A DNA stretch of 42,024 nucleotides from an uncultured Clostridium sp. (GCA_905193755.1 CAJJPX010000011.1:1-42024), one strand, 5' to 3'; shown: positions 1 through 8,609, counted from the stretch's first letter. Translations and numbers: made by a program. The notes: a model not told the origin generated them from the sequence alone.

Positions 1-369
1 ACTGATATGAATAATATGTTTAGTAGTTCACAAGCAACTACATTAGATTTAAGTAGCTTTGATACTTCTAATGTTACTGATATGAGAGAAATGTTTCGTA
101 ATTCACAAGCAACTACATTAGATTTAAGTGGTTTTGACACTAGCAAAGTAACTGATATGAATAATATGTTTAGTAGTTCACAAGCAACTACATTAGATTT
201 AAGTAGCTTTGATACTTCTAATGTTACTGATATGAGAGAAATGTTTCGTAATTCACAAGCAACTACATTAGATTTAAGTGGTTTTGACACTAGCAAAGTA
301 ACTGATATGAATAATATGTTTAGTAGTTCACAAGCAACTACATTAGATTTAAGTAGCTTTGATACTTCA
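1..369 (+). repeat. Near-perfect 150-bp tandem repeat inside the BspA-like gene
   Basis: Bases 1-150 and 151-300 are identical, and 301-369 matches 1-69. Each 150-bp unit encodes two 25-residue repeats, one beginning TDMNNMFSSS and one TDMREMFRNS. The period is a multiple of three, so unit gain or loss keeps the frame. The repeat continues past the window edge. Confidence 0.95.
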
Positions 370-675
370 AAAGTTACTTTTATGTATTCTATGTTTGAAA
401 GTTCACAAGCAACTACATTAGATTTAAGTAGTTTTAATACAGCTAAGGTAACTAATATGAGAAGTATGTTTGCACATAGTAAAAAACTTAAAACTATATA
501 TGTAAGTAATAATTTCATAACCAATAATGTTAATTATAGTCCAAATATGTTTGTGGAAGCAACTAATTTAGTTGGTGGTGCAGGTACTGTATATAATAGT
601 TCACATGTAGATAAAACCTATGCTAGAATAGATACAGCATCTACTCCAGGATATTTCACATTAAAAACAAACTAA
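1..675 (+). CDS. BspA-like (DUF285) repeat surface protein, 3' end only
   Basis: The frame is already open at the left window edge, so this is the C-terminal part of a longer protein. It is built from about 25-residue units with the pattern LDLSSFDTSNVTDM..MF, the hallmark of the BspA-like/DUF285 leucine-rich-repeat family of secreted or surface proteins of host-associated Firmicutes and mycoplasmas. The last repeat ends near base 480 and is followed by a non-repetitive tail of about 65 residues ending in a Gly/Thr-rich stretch. No LPXTG sorting signal or terminal membrane anchor is visible, so any anchoring domain must be elsewhere. At DNA level the repeats are almost identical. Function is inferred from the family: adhesion or protein interaction outside the cell. 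Confidence 0.85.
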   Translation, partial: TDMNNMFSSSQATTLDLSSFDTSNVTDMREMFRNSQATTLDLSGFDTSKVTDMNNMFSSSQATTLDLSSFDTSNVTDMREMFRNSQATTLDLSGFDTSKVTDMNNMFSSSQATTLDLSSFDTSKVTFMYSMFESSQATTLDLSSFNTAKVTNMRSMFAHSKKLKTIYVSNNFITNNVNYSPNMFVEATNLVGGAGTVYNSSHVDKTYARIDTASTPGYFTLKTN

Positions 676-679
676 AATA

Positions 680-708
680 TTTACTAAGACTTATAAAAAT
701 TGTATAAT
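680..708 (+). promoter_or_regulatory. Candidate sigma-A promoter of pyrG
   Basis: TTTACT (680-685), a 17-bp spacer and TATAAT (703-708). The predicted start is near base 715, the first base of the hairpin that follows. Confidence 0.55.
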
Positions 709-714
709 TAAATA

Positions 715-748
715 GAGCCTAGAGAAAACTCTCTGGGCTCATTTTTTT
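715..748 (+). terminator. Terminator hairpin in the pyrG leader, possible attenuator
   Basis: The arms GAGCCTAGAGA (715-725) and TCTCTGGGCTC (730-740) form an 11-bp stem with one G-U pair and a 4-base loop, followed by seven T. The T-run directly abuts the pyrG ribosome binding site GGAGG (749-753). The hairpin lies between a promoter-like sequence and the pyrG start. It may simply terminate the upstream gene, or act as an attenuator. Confidence 0.75.
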
Positions 749-762
749 GGAGGTAATATTTT

Positions 763-2364
763 ATGACAAAATACGTTTTTGTTACTGGAGGGGTGGTTTC
801 TGGTTTAGGAAAAGGTATAACAGCATCAAGTGTAGCACTATTATTAAAATCAAGAGGATACAAAGTATTCATGCAAAAGTTTGATCCATATATTAATGTG
901 GATCCTGGTACTATGAATCCTATACAACATGGTGAAGTATTTGTAACATATGATGGCTGTGAAACTGATTTAGACCTTGGACATTATGAAAGATTTATCG
1001 ATGAAGAACTTAACTTTACATCAAACATTACAAGTGGAAAAATATATAAATCAGTTATTGATAAAGAAAGACATGGTGACTATTTAGGAGCAACTGTTCA
1101 AATGGTTCCTCACATCACTAATGAAATCAAAAATAAAGTTTATGAAGCAGGAATATCTAGCGGAGCAGACATAGTAATAACTGAAATAGGTGGCACTGTT
1201 GGTGACATAGAAAGTCAAAGTTTCATTGAGGCACTAAGACAAATTCAATATGAAAAGGGAAGTACTGAAACATTCTTTATTCATTGTACTCTTATACCAT
1301 TTATATATGGCTCTAATGAACTTAAAACAAAGCCAACACAAAATAGTGTAAGAGACTTAAGAAATATGGGAATTAGACCTGATGCTTTAGTATGTAGAGC
1401 TCCTTTTAATACAAGTGAAGCTATTAAAAATAAACTATCATTATTCTGTTCAGTACCAGTATCTAATGTTATAGATTCAATAGATGTAAAAAATATATAT
1501 GAAATACCAATTAATTATTATAATCAAAAGATAGATGAAATAATTTTAAAACAATTTAAGCTTCCAATTAAGAAAGCTAATCTAACTAAATGGAATAATT
1601 TAATAGAAACTGTAAATAATTTAGAGAGTGAGATAGAAATATCTTTAGTAGGAAAGTATGTTGAACTTCATGATGCATATATTTCTGTTAGTGAAAGTTT
1701 GAAACATGCTGGATATAAATATAATACTAAGATAAATATTAACTGGGTAGATTCTGAGAAACTTGAAGACTCTAAAGTTAATCTTAAAGAAGTATTTAAG
1801 AATTCTAAAGGTATTATAGTACCAGGTGGATTTGGAAGCAGAGGCATTGAAGGCAAAATTAAAGCTATAAAGTATGCTCGTGAAAATAATATTCCATTTC
1901 TTGGCATCTGTTTAGGAATGCAACTTGCAGTTATAGAGTTCGCAAGAAATGTATGTGGAATAGAAAATGCATCAAGTACAGAATTTGATCCAACATGTGA
2001 AAATCCTATAATAGATTTAATGGTTGATCAAAAGTCTATTGTTAATATGGGAGGAACTTTAAGACTTGGAAATTATGAATGTACTCTTAAGAAAGGAACA
2101 CTTGCATACCAGGATTATAAAACTGATATTATCTTAGAACGTCATCGTCATAGATATGAATTTAATAATAAATATAAAAATATTCTTGAAGAAAAAGGTA
2201 TGGTATTTTCTGGCTTGAATGAAAAGGCTAACTTAGTAGAAATAATAGAACTACCAAAACATAAACACTTTATTGCATGTCAATTTCATCCTGAATTTAA
2301 ATCAAGACCAACTAGACCTCATCCATTATTTGATTCATTCATTAAAGCTAGTTGCGACAAATAA
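763..2364 (+). CDS. pyrG: CTP synthase (glutamine hydrolysing)
   Basis: Converts UTP to CTP using ATP and ammonia released from glutamine; cytosolic, last step of pyrimidine nucleotide synthesis. The 533 residues match the usual family length. The N-terminal synthase domain starts with the P-loop region TGGVVSGLGKG (residues 8-18). The C-terminal class-I glutamine amidotransferase domain carries nucleophile Cys383 in GICLGMQ and the His509/Glu511 pair in HPEF. ATG at 763 has GGAGG nine bases upstream. The gene stands alone. The leader hairpin suggests control by transcription termination, as known for pyrG of Bacillus, but the G-rich start used in the Bacillus mechanism is not seen here. Confidence 0.98.
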   Translation: MTKYVFVTGGVVSGLGKGITASSVALLLKSRGYKVFMQKFDPYINVDPGTMNPIQHGEVFVTYDGCETDLDLGHYERFIDEELNFTSNITSGKIYKSVIDKERHGDYLGATVQMVPHITNEIKNKVYEAGISSGADIVITEIGGTVGDIESQSFIEALRQIQYEKGSTETFFIHCTLIPFIYGSNELKTKPTQNSVRDLRNMGIRPDALVCRAPFNTSEAIKNKLSLFCSVPVSNVIDSIDVKNIYEIPINYYNQKIDEIILKQFKLPIKKANLTKWNNLIETVNNLESEIEISLVGKYVELHDAYISVSESLKHAGYKYNTKININWVDSEKLEDSKVNLKEVFKNSKGIIVPGGFGSRGIEGKIKAIKYARENNIPFLGICLGMQLAVIEFARNVCGIENASSTEFDPTCENPIIDLMVDQKSIVNMGGTLRLGNYECTLKKGTLAYQDYKTDIILERHRHRYEFNNKYKNILEEKGMVFSGLNEKANLVEIIELPKHKHFIACQFHPEFKSRPTRPHPLFDSFIKASCDK

Positions 2365-2431
2365 TTATAAAATATATTTAAAAAAGTTGAAATGTATATT
2401 ATAATATATCTAGAATAAGGAGTGGGCTTAA

Positions 2432-3394
2432 GTGAATATAGTGTTATCTATAATTTTACTTTTAATTGGGTTTTATGGCTTAATTAAATGTTCTGATATA
2501 TTTGTAGATGCGATAAGTTCTATTGCAACTAATTTTAAGATGTCTAAAATGATGATAGCACTTACCGTTGCTGCTTTTGGTACGTGTGCTCCTGAACTCG
2601 CAATATCGTTTCAAAGTATAAGTTCAGGTAGTGGAGATATAGCTCTTGCTAATGTACTTGGAAGTAACGTTGTTAATATCTTGTTAATAATTGGTTTAGC
2701 TGCATGTGTAGTTCCTATAAAAGTTAAAAATGAAGTCACCAAGAAGGAACTGCCTATATTACTGGTTATAACAACAGTATTTAGTTTGTCAATAATAGCT
2801 CACTATTTAGGTGGTACTCCTGATAGTTTTATACTTGATAGATATGATGGACTCTTATTTATATTCTTCTTTGGAGTATTTATATTCTATATAATATCGG
2901 TAGTTAAATCTAAACAAGGATTCTTTGAGTATAGTAAACCTAAATATAAAATGATAACCTCAATATTGCTAAGCATCGCTTGTTGTATTGGCATAATTAT
3001 AGCAAGTGACTTAGTAGTAGATAATGCTAAAGTACTCGCTGAATCACTAAACGTTAGCACTAAAATAATAACAATGACTGTTATAGTAATCGGAACGTCT
3101 CTTCCTGAAATGACTATGACAGTAGTTGCCGCTAAAAAGGGCGAATTTGATATAGCCTTAGGTAACATAATTGGAACTAATATTTTTAACATAGGTATAG
3201 TCTTAGGACTACCTCTTCTAATATATGGAGGCTTCTCATCAGCTCATTTTAACTTAATAGATGTACTTGCAGTACACTTAGCAGCAATGACATTATACTA
3301 CTTTGCTCGTAATGATAAAGTGCTTTCAAGATTAGAAGGAGCACTTATGATATTAATGTTTATTACATACTATACATACGTTTTGTTAGCATAA
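2432..3394 (+). CDS. Calcium/sodium antiporter, CaCA family (YrbG-like)
   Basis: Inner-membrane cation:cation exchanger of about 10 membrane segments and 320 residues, normal for the bacterial K+-independent CaCA group. Both inverted alpha repeats are clear: the first contains AAFGTCAPELAIS and ANVLGSNVVN, the second VIGTSLPEMTMTV and GNIIGTNIFN. These carry the acidic residues and Asn that line the ion site in this family. The chosen start is GTG at 2432, nine bases after AAGGAG (2417-2422). A weak TTTAAA-17-TATAAT promoter lies at 2377-2405. Substrate preference (Ca2+ for Na+ or H+) is a family inference. Confidence 0.9.
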   Translation: MNIVLSIILLLIGFYGLIKCSDIFVDAISSIATNFKMSKMMIALTVAAFGTCAPELAISFQSISSGSGDIALANVLGSNVVNILLIIGLAACVVPIKVKNEVTKKELPILLVITTVFSLSIIAHYLGGTPDSFILDRYDGLLFIFFFGVFIFYIISVVKSKQGFFEYSKPKYKMITSILLSIACCIGIIIASDLVVDNAKVLAESLNVSTKIITMTVIVIGTSLPEMTMTVVAAKKGEFDIALGNIIGTNIFNIGIVLGLPLLIYGGFSSAHFNLIDVLAVHLAAMTLYYFARNDKVLSRLEGALMILMFITYYTYVLLA

Positions 3395-3396
3395 AC

Positions 3397-3451
3397 TTGC
3401 AATACTTCATGATTTTCTATATAATAATTATAGAATTGTGAGGTATTTTTT
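3397..3451 (+). promoter_or_regulatory. Interleaved promoter and terminator before the E2-like operon
   Basis: A promoter TTGCAA-17-TATAAT (3397-3402, 3420-3425) overlaps a hairpin with arms AATACTTCA (3401-3409) and TGAGGTATT (3439-3447), followed by a T-run. The 3' arm contains the Shine-Dalgarno of the next gene (GTGAGGT). Read-through RNA from the antiporter gene would form the hairpin. RNA started from the internal promoter, near 3432, would lack the 5' arm. Confidence 0.45.
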
Positions 3452-3452
3452 A

Positions 3453-4331
3453 ATGAAAAAAAAATTCGGAGACAGAAGAGATGGTAAAAGAGTTAAAGTA
3501 GATGGACTACACCAACTATGTATAGACTTGAAGCCAAGAAGATGTGATGCAGATGTATATATCAATCAAAGTATAGATGTAACTAATCTTATTAAATATA
3601 TTGAAAAAAAGAAAAAAGAAAATCCTGAAATGAGAATTACATACTTTCATGCTTTTACTATGGCATTTGCTAAAATATTTTATAATAGAGAATTATTAAA
3701 TAGATTTATTTGTGATAGAAAAACTTATAGAAGAAATGATGTTATAATAGCATTCGTAGCTAAAATAGCATTTAATGATTCAAGTGAAGAAGTTATGATT
3801 AACTTAAAAGTAGATAAAGATGATACATTAGAATCTATTGCTCAAAAGATTGGTAAGAGAGTTAATAAAGTTAGAGCATCTAAACAAACTGATAAAAAGG
3901 AAAATACTAATAATGCAGTAGATATCATTGGTAAAATGCCAGGTATCATTAGAATACCTCTAGTAGGATTTATTAAATGGTTAGATAAAAAAGGATGGAT
4001 ACCAAGTAGTTTAGTAGATGATAATATCTATTATAGTACAGTTATTCTATCAAACTTAGGTAACTTAGGAATAGGTTCTATTTATCATAACCTTACTAAC
4101 TTCGGAACAAGTTCAATACTAGCTACAATGGGAAAAATACATAAAGAAACAACTGTTGATGAAAATGGTAAAACAAAAGTAATTGATGTTTGTGACTTTG
4201 GTGTAAACATGGATGAAAGAATAGCTGACGGTTATTATTTTGCTAAATCATTAAAAATGTTTGAGTATATTATTAATAACCCAGAATTACTAGAAGAAAG
4301 AGTTGATACAAAAATAGATTATGAAGAATAG
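3453..4331 (+). CDS. E2-like acyltransferase-fold protein without lipoyl domain or catalytic His
   Basis: 292 residues resembling the catalytic domain of 2-oxoacid dehydrogenase E2 enzymes (chloramphenicol-acetyltransferase fold); there is no lipoyl or peripheral-subunit-binding domain. The usual active-site motif HxxxDG near the C-terminus reads E255-R-I-A-D259-G260, so the catalytic His is replaced by Glu while Asp and Gly remain. It may be a binding protein or an altered transferase. The ATG at 3453 follows GTGAGGT at a good distance; the in-frame GTG at 3438 lies inside that ribosome binding site and was not used. It overlaps the following ligase gene by 11 bases, so the two are probably translationally coupled. 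The physiological substrate is unknown. Confidence 0.75.
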   Translation: MKKKFGDRRDGKRVKVDGLHQLCIDLKPRRCDADVYINQSIDVTNLIKYIEKKKKENPEMRITYFHAFTMAFAKIFYNRELLNRFICDRKTYRRNDVIIAFVAKIAFNDSSEEVMINLKVDKDDTLESIAQKIGKRVNKVRASKQTDKKENTNNAVDIIGKMPGIIRIPLVGFIKWLDKKGWIPSSLVDDNIYYSTVILSNLGNLGIGSIYHNLTNFGTSSILATMGKIHKETTVDENGKTKVIDVCDFGVNMDERIADGYYFAKSLKMFEYIINNPELLEERVDTKIDYEE

Positions 4332-6177
4332 TGAAGAATTAATAGATAAAAAACAAGAAAAATTAAATAAAAGAGAAGCTAAAAAAGCTCAAAAAGAAAA
4401 ACTTCGTATTTTAAAAGACGAAGCTAAAAAACTTAAAAAAGAACAAAAAGAATATGATAGAGCAATACGTAAGAATATAGTTTTAACACCATGGACTAAG
4501 TACTATACTAATGGTGTTGAAGAACATTTAAAGTATCCTAATGGTACAATGGTAGGATACTTATTAGAAGCAGTAGCAAGATACCCAGAAGATACTGCTA
4601 TTGAATATTATGGAAGAACTTATACTTATAGAGCATTCTATGAAATGATAAGAGACACAGCCAAATCATTAAGAGCAGAAGGTGTAAAAGAAGGAGACAG
4701 AATAGCAATATTCATGCCAAATACACCTCAAGCAGTAATGATGTTTTATGCTGCGAATATGGTAGGGGCAGTAGCTGCTTTAATACATCCAATGTCAGCA
4801 GAAAACGAAATACAAGATTATCTAAATACTTCTGGTGCAACTTTCCTATTAACATTAGATTTAATATATGAAAAAATACATAATATAGTAGACAACACTA
4901 AAGTAAATAAAATAGTTGTTGCTTCAGTAGGAGAAAGCTTAAAAAATATAAAGAAATTCTTATATAAATTTAAAAGTAGAGGAACAGTTCCAAAAATAGA
5001 ACTTTCTGATGACATTATGACTTGGAAAGAATTTATTAATTATGGATATGACTATGAAGGAGAAATAGCATGTCTTAAAGGACCTAATGACCCAGCTGTA
5101 ATACTTTATAGTGGAGGAACAAGTGGTAAACCAAAAGGAATATTACTTTCTAACCTTAACTTTAATGCACTAGCACTTACTAGTCATAAGATGATAGAAC
5201 AATCTGGTAATAAAGAATCAATACTTGCAATACTACCTATATTCCATGGATTTGGGTTGGGAGTTTGTATTCATACAACGCTATGTTGTGGTATGAGAGT
5301 AGTACTAATACCAAACTTCTCACCAAAAGAGTTTGCGTCACTACTTCATAAACATGAAATATCAATTGTATGTGCAGTACCATCTCTTTATGAAAGTATG
5401 ACTAAAATGAAATTAGGTAAACACGATTTATCACATCTAAAATGTGCGATAAGTGGTGGAGATTTCATGTCAAGAGACCTAAAAAATAAAGTAGATGCTT
5501 ACTTCAAAGAACATGGAAGCACAGCAGAAGTAAGAGTAGGTTATGGTCTTACAGAAGCAAGTGCCGCTATATGTGCAACACCAACAGGTGAATATAGAGA
5601 AGGCTCAATTGGTATACCATTCCCAGATACATACTTCAAAATAGTAAGAGTAGGTACACACGATACAGTACCATACGGAGAAGATGGAGAAATATGTATA
5701 AGTGGACCAACTGTTATGATGGGATACTTAAATAACCTAGAAGAAACAATACAAACACTTCAAGTACACAAAGATGGAAGAACTTGGCTTCACACTGGAG
5801 ATGTTGGTTGTATGGATAAAGATGGTTTTGTATACTTCAAACAAAGAGTTAAAAGAATAATAATATCAAATGGATATAACTTATACCCATCGCATATAGA
5901 AACTGTACTAAATCAACACCCAGCAGTATTCACAAGTACAGTAATTGGAATACCACATCCAAGAAAAGTACAAGTAGCAAAAGCATTCATAGTATTAAAA
6001 GAAGGATACACTCCAAGCAAAGAACTTGAAAAAGATATTAGAAAACACTGTGAAAAGAACTTAGCAGTTTATAGTTTACCAGCAGAATATGAATTTAGAG
6101 AATCTCTTCCTAAAACAGCAGTTGGTAAAGTAGCATATAGAGAACTTGAAAAAGAAGAAATGAATAAGGAGAAATAG
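4321..6177 (+). CDS. AMP-forming acyl-CoA synthetase-like ligase (ANL superfamily)
   Basis: 618-residue adenylate-forming enzyme that would activate a carboxylic acid with ATP, probably to an acyl-CoA. Visible core motifs: A3 YSGGTSGKPKG (263-273), A5 YGLTE (408-412), A7 TGD ending at Asp494, and the A10 catalytic Lys603 in TAVGKVAYREL. All essential residues are present, so it should be active. Unusually, the first 50 or so residues form a very Lys/Glu-rich, probably coiled-coil helix before the enzyme domain, which may mediate partner or membrane contact. The start overlaps the E2-like gene by 11 bases and the stop lies 2 bases before the FAD dehydrogenase. The acid substrate cannot be read from the sequence. 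Confidence 0.88.
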   Translation: MKNSEELIDKKQEKLNKREAKKAQKEKLRILKDEAKKLKKEQKEYDRAIRKNIVLTPWTKYYTNGVEEHLKYPNGTMVGYLLEAVARYPEDTAIEYYGRTYTYRAFYEMIRDTAKSLRAEGVKEGDRIAIFMPNTPQAVMMFYAANMVGAVAALIHPMSAENEIQDYLNTSGATFLLTLDLIYEKIHNIVDNTKVNKIVVASVGESLKNIKKFLYKFKSRGTVPKIELSDDIMTWKEFINYGYDYEGEIACLKGPNDPAVILYSGGTSGKPKGILLSNLNFNALALTSHKMIEQSGNKESILAILPIFHGFGLGVCIHTTLCCGMRVVLIPNFSPKEFASLLHKHEISIVCAVPSLYESMTKMKLGKHDLSHLKCAISGGDFMSRDLKNKVDAYFKEHGSTAEVRVGYGLTEASAAICATPTGEYREGSIGIPFPDTYFKIVRVGTHDTVPYGEDGEICISGPTVMMGYLNNLEETIQTLQVHKDGRTWLHTGDVGCMDKDGFVYFKQRVKRIIISNGYNLYPSHIETVLNQHPAVFTSTVIGIPHPRKVQVAKAFIVLKEGYTPSKELEKDIRKHCEKNLAVYSLPAEYEFRESLPKTAVGKVAYRELEKEEMNKEK

Positions 6178-6179
6178 AT

Positions 6180-7565
6180 ATGAAAAAATATGATGTGGCA
6201 ATAGTAGGAGCAGGGCCAGCAGGATTATTCTGTGCCTACGAACTTAAAGAAAAAAATCCAAAATTAAAAGTGGCACTTATAGATAAGGGACATAGAGCTG
6301 AAACAAGAATGTGCCCAATGAAAGTAAATGGTGGAAAATGTGTTAACTGCAAAGTATGTCAAATCTTATCAGGATATGGCGGAGCAGGAACATTCTCAGA
6401 TGGAAAACTTAATTTTATACCAAAACTAGGTAAAAGTGATTTATTTAAGTATATGTCACAATCAGAAGCATATCAAATTATAGATGATACAGAAGAAATA
6501 TTCACCAAATTCAAAATGGATAGTGATGTATATCCTTCAAATATGGACGAAGCAAATCAAATAAAAAAAGAAGTTGCTAAAGCAGGAGCAAGACTTCTAG
6601 TTATAAAACAAAAACACTTAGGAAGCGATAAACTTCCAGGATATATAAAAGACTTTACTGACTATTTAGAAAACAAAGGAGTAGATATTTATGAAAACTC
6701 TAATGTTGATGATATAATTAGTAAAAAAGAAGATGAGCATGAACTAGTTATAAACGGAAAAGATAGTATTATTGCTAAGAATGTAGTAGTAGCTCCAGGT
6801 AGAACAGGAGCTAAATGGGTACAAGAATTAGCTGATAAATATAAAATACCATATACTAGTCAAAGCATAGAAATAGGTGTGAGAGTAGAAGTTAGAAAAG
6901 AAATTCTAGAAGATATAACTAATGTAATATACGATCCAACTATATTTATCAAGACTGATACATACACTGATGAAATAAGAACATTCTGTACAAACCCAGG
7001 AGGATTCGTAGCTAAAGAAAACTACTATGGATTTATATGTGTAAATGGTCACTCACTAAAAGATATTAAATCAAACAACTCTAACTTTGCATTTATTAGT
7101 AAAGTTGGACTTACTGAGCCAGTAACAAATACTAGATTATATGGAGAAAGTATTGCTAGAATTGCTAACACTTTAGGAGACGGAAAACCAATTATTCAGT
7201 CCCTTCGTGATTTGAAAAGAGGAAGACGTAGTGAATGGAAAAGAATTAACAAAGGTTTCATTGAACCAACTCTTAAAGATTGCGTAGCTGGAGATTTATC
7301 ACTAGTACTTCCTCATAGAATAATAACAAATATTTTAGAAGGACTAGAAAAGTTAGATAAAATAATACCAGGTGTTAACAATGATGAAACATTACTTTAT
7401 GGACCAGAAATAAAATTCTTTAGTAATGAAATAGATACTAACAATAAATTTAAATTAGAAAAATATAATATTTATTTTGTAGGAGATGGAGCTGGTAAAG
7501 CAGGAAATATCGTAACTGCAGCAGCAACAGGTCTAGTAGCAGCAAGAGATATAATTGAAAAATAA
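6180..7565 (+). CDS. FAD-dependent dehydrogenase (COG2509 family)
   Basis: 461-residue flavoprotein with an N-terminal Rossmann dinucleotide-binding motif GAGPAG (10-15) and a C-terminal FAD-contact segment VGDGAGKAGNIVTAAATG. A four-cysteine motif (Cys45, 54, 57, 60, in the pattern CPx7CxxCxxC) follows the first strand, as in the poorly characterised COG2509 dehydrogenases; it could hold a metal or an Fe-S cluster. The electron acceptor and substrate are unknown. It sits two bases after the acyl-ligase gene and one base before the HExxH gene, so all four genes are probably co-transcribed and may act on the same acyl compound. Confidence 0.85.
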   Translation: MKKYDVAIVGAGPAGLFCAYELKEKNPKLKVALIDKGHRAETRMCPMKVNGGKCVNCKVCQILSGYGGAGTFSDGKLNFIPKLGKSDLFKYMSQSEAYQIIDDTEEIFTKFKMDSDVYPSNMDEANQIKKEVAKAGARLLVIKQKHLGSDKLPGYIKDFTDYLENKGVDIYENSNVDDIISKKEDEHELVINGKDSIIAKNVVVAPGRTGAKWVQELADKYKIPYTSQSIEIGVRVEVRKEILEDITNVIYDPTIFIKTDTYTDEIRTFCTNPGGFVAKENYYGFICVNGHSLKDIKSNNSNFAFISKVGLTEPVTNTRLYGESIARIANTLGDGKPIIQSLRDLKRGRRSEWKRINKGFIEPTLKDCVAGDLSLVLPHRIITNILEGLEKLDKIIPGVNNDETLLYGPEIKFFSNEIDTNNKFKLEKYNIYFVGDGAGKAGNIVTAAATGLVAARDIIEK

Positions 7566-7566
7566 T

Positions 7567-8520
7567 ATGACAGATGAAGAAAAAGAAAGACTTAATGAAT
7601 ATTTTAACTTAATAGTTTGCGCTAATAATTCATTTGTAGTAGATTTTCTAGAAAGATATAAAGATACCTTAGAAATGTTAGCAACTTCTGCGATAGAACA
7701 TCTAGAAGGAGCAGAAGAATTATCAGGAACCAATAAGAAACTCACTGATAATGGGATAATTCATACAATAGAGTTAGCAAGAGAATTTCTTGACTCAGTA
7801 AGTGATAAATATGGAAAAGAATTCGAGTCAGCCGTACAAGATGGTACAGTAAACCTATATTATCTAAAAGAAAAAGAAGAAATAGACAAAAACGAAGACT
7901 TCGCATATTTTACCCCTAAACATAACGATGGTTTTAGGATTGTGAATGTACCACTTAAAGTAAATATTCTAGATACTAGTGTTCTTGTTCATGAATTTAT
8001 TCATCTACAAAATGTTGATACACTTGATCCATCATTTGAACAATTATATTTAACTGAAGCAGTATCAAGAACATATGAATTACTATTTTATAAATTCTTA
8101 AAAGATAACTATATATTAAGAGAAGAAAATAATATAATAGTAAAAAGATTCTTAAAAAGATATTTAAGAAGAGCTCATCAAATAAAGACATTAACGGATG
8201 TTATAAAAATATATGATGAAACTAAACCTGATATAATGAGTCTAAAGGATGATTATGAGGAAACAAGAGAAATGTATGTTAAATTGAGTAAATCCTTAAA
8301 ATACTTTATAGGTGAATCTATAGCTATATATACATATCAAAATATATTAAGAGGTATAGTTACTCCAAAGAACGTAGAAGAAATGAGTGATAACTTAGGT
8401 AAACACCATGACTTTACATCATTAAACTTTATACTACCTAAAGTACCAAATAAAGATGAATTTGGAGAATCTTTAGAAACACTTAAGGATGAAATACAAG
8501 ATAAGACTATGAAACTATAA
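7567..8520 (+). CDS. Unknown protein with HExxH metallopeptidase-like motif
   Basis: 317 residues that I do not recognise as a named family. A zinc-type motif HEFIH lies at 142-146, with Glu164 in LTEAVS 18 residues after the second His, the spacing of gluzincin peptidases (HExxH-x18-E). No signal peptide or membrane segment is seen, so it should be cytosolic. The rest is helical and charged. The chosen ATG at 7567 begins one base after the stop of the FAD dehydrogenase; an in-frame TTG at 7555 lies inside that gene. It is the last gene of the operon, with a hairpin terminator overlapping its end. Peptidase activity is an inference from the motif alone. Confidence 0.7.
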   Translation: MTDEEKERLNEYFNLIVCANNSFVVDFLERYKDTLEMLATSAIEHLEGAEELSGTNKKLTDNGIIHTIELAREFLDSVSDKYGKEFESAVQDGTVNLYYLKEKEEIDKNEDFAYFTPKHNDGFRIVNVPLKVNILDTSVLVHEFIHLQNVDTLDPSFEQLYLTEAVSRTYELLFYKFLKDNYILREENNIIVKRFLKRYLRRAHQIKTLTDVIKIYDETKPDIMSLKDDYEETREMYVKLSKSLKYFIGESIAIYTYQNILRGIVTPKNVEEMSDNLGKHHDFTSLNFILPKVPNKDEFGESLETLKDEIQDKTMKL

Positions 8521-8533
8521 TTCATAGTTTTTT
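8506..8533 (+). terminator. Terminator of the E2/ligase/FAD/HExxH operon
   Basis: Arms ACTATGAA (8506-8513) and TTCATAGT (8521-8528), with a T-run to 8533. The 5' arm is within the end of the coding sequence. Confidence 0.7.
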
Positions 8534-8609
8534 AATTATTTCAGTTTTTATTCTTTTAAATGAAATTAATATATGTTAAAATATTACATAGATAAGAGAG
8601 GTAACTATC

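Noticed and set aside
1..369. Repeats as a CRISPR array
   Set aside because: The 150-bp units are coding, contiguous and without unique spacers; they encode BspA-like repeats.
715..748. Bacillus-type reiterative-transcription control of pyrG
   Set aside because: That mechanism needs a GGG run at the transcript start; the predicted start here is GAGCC.
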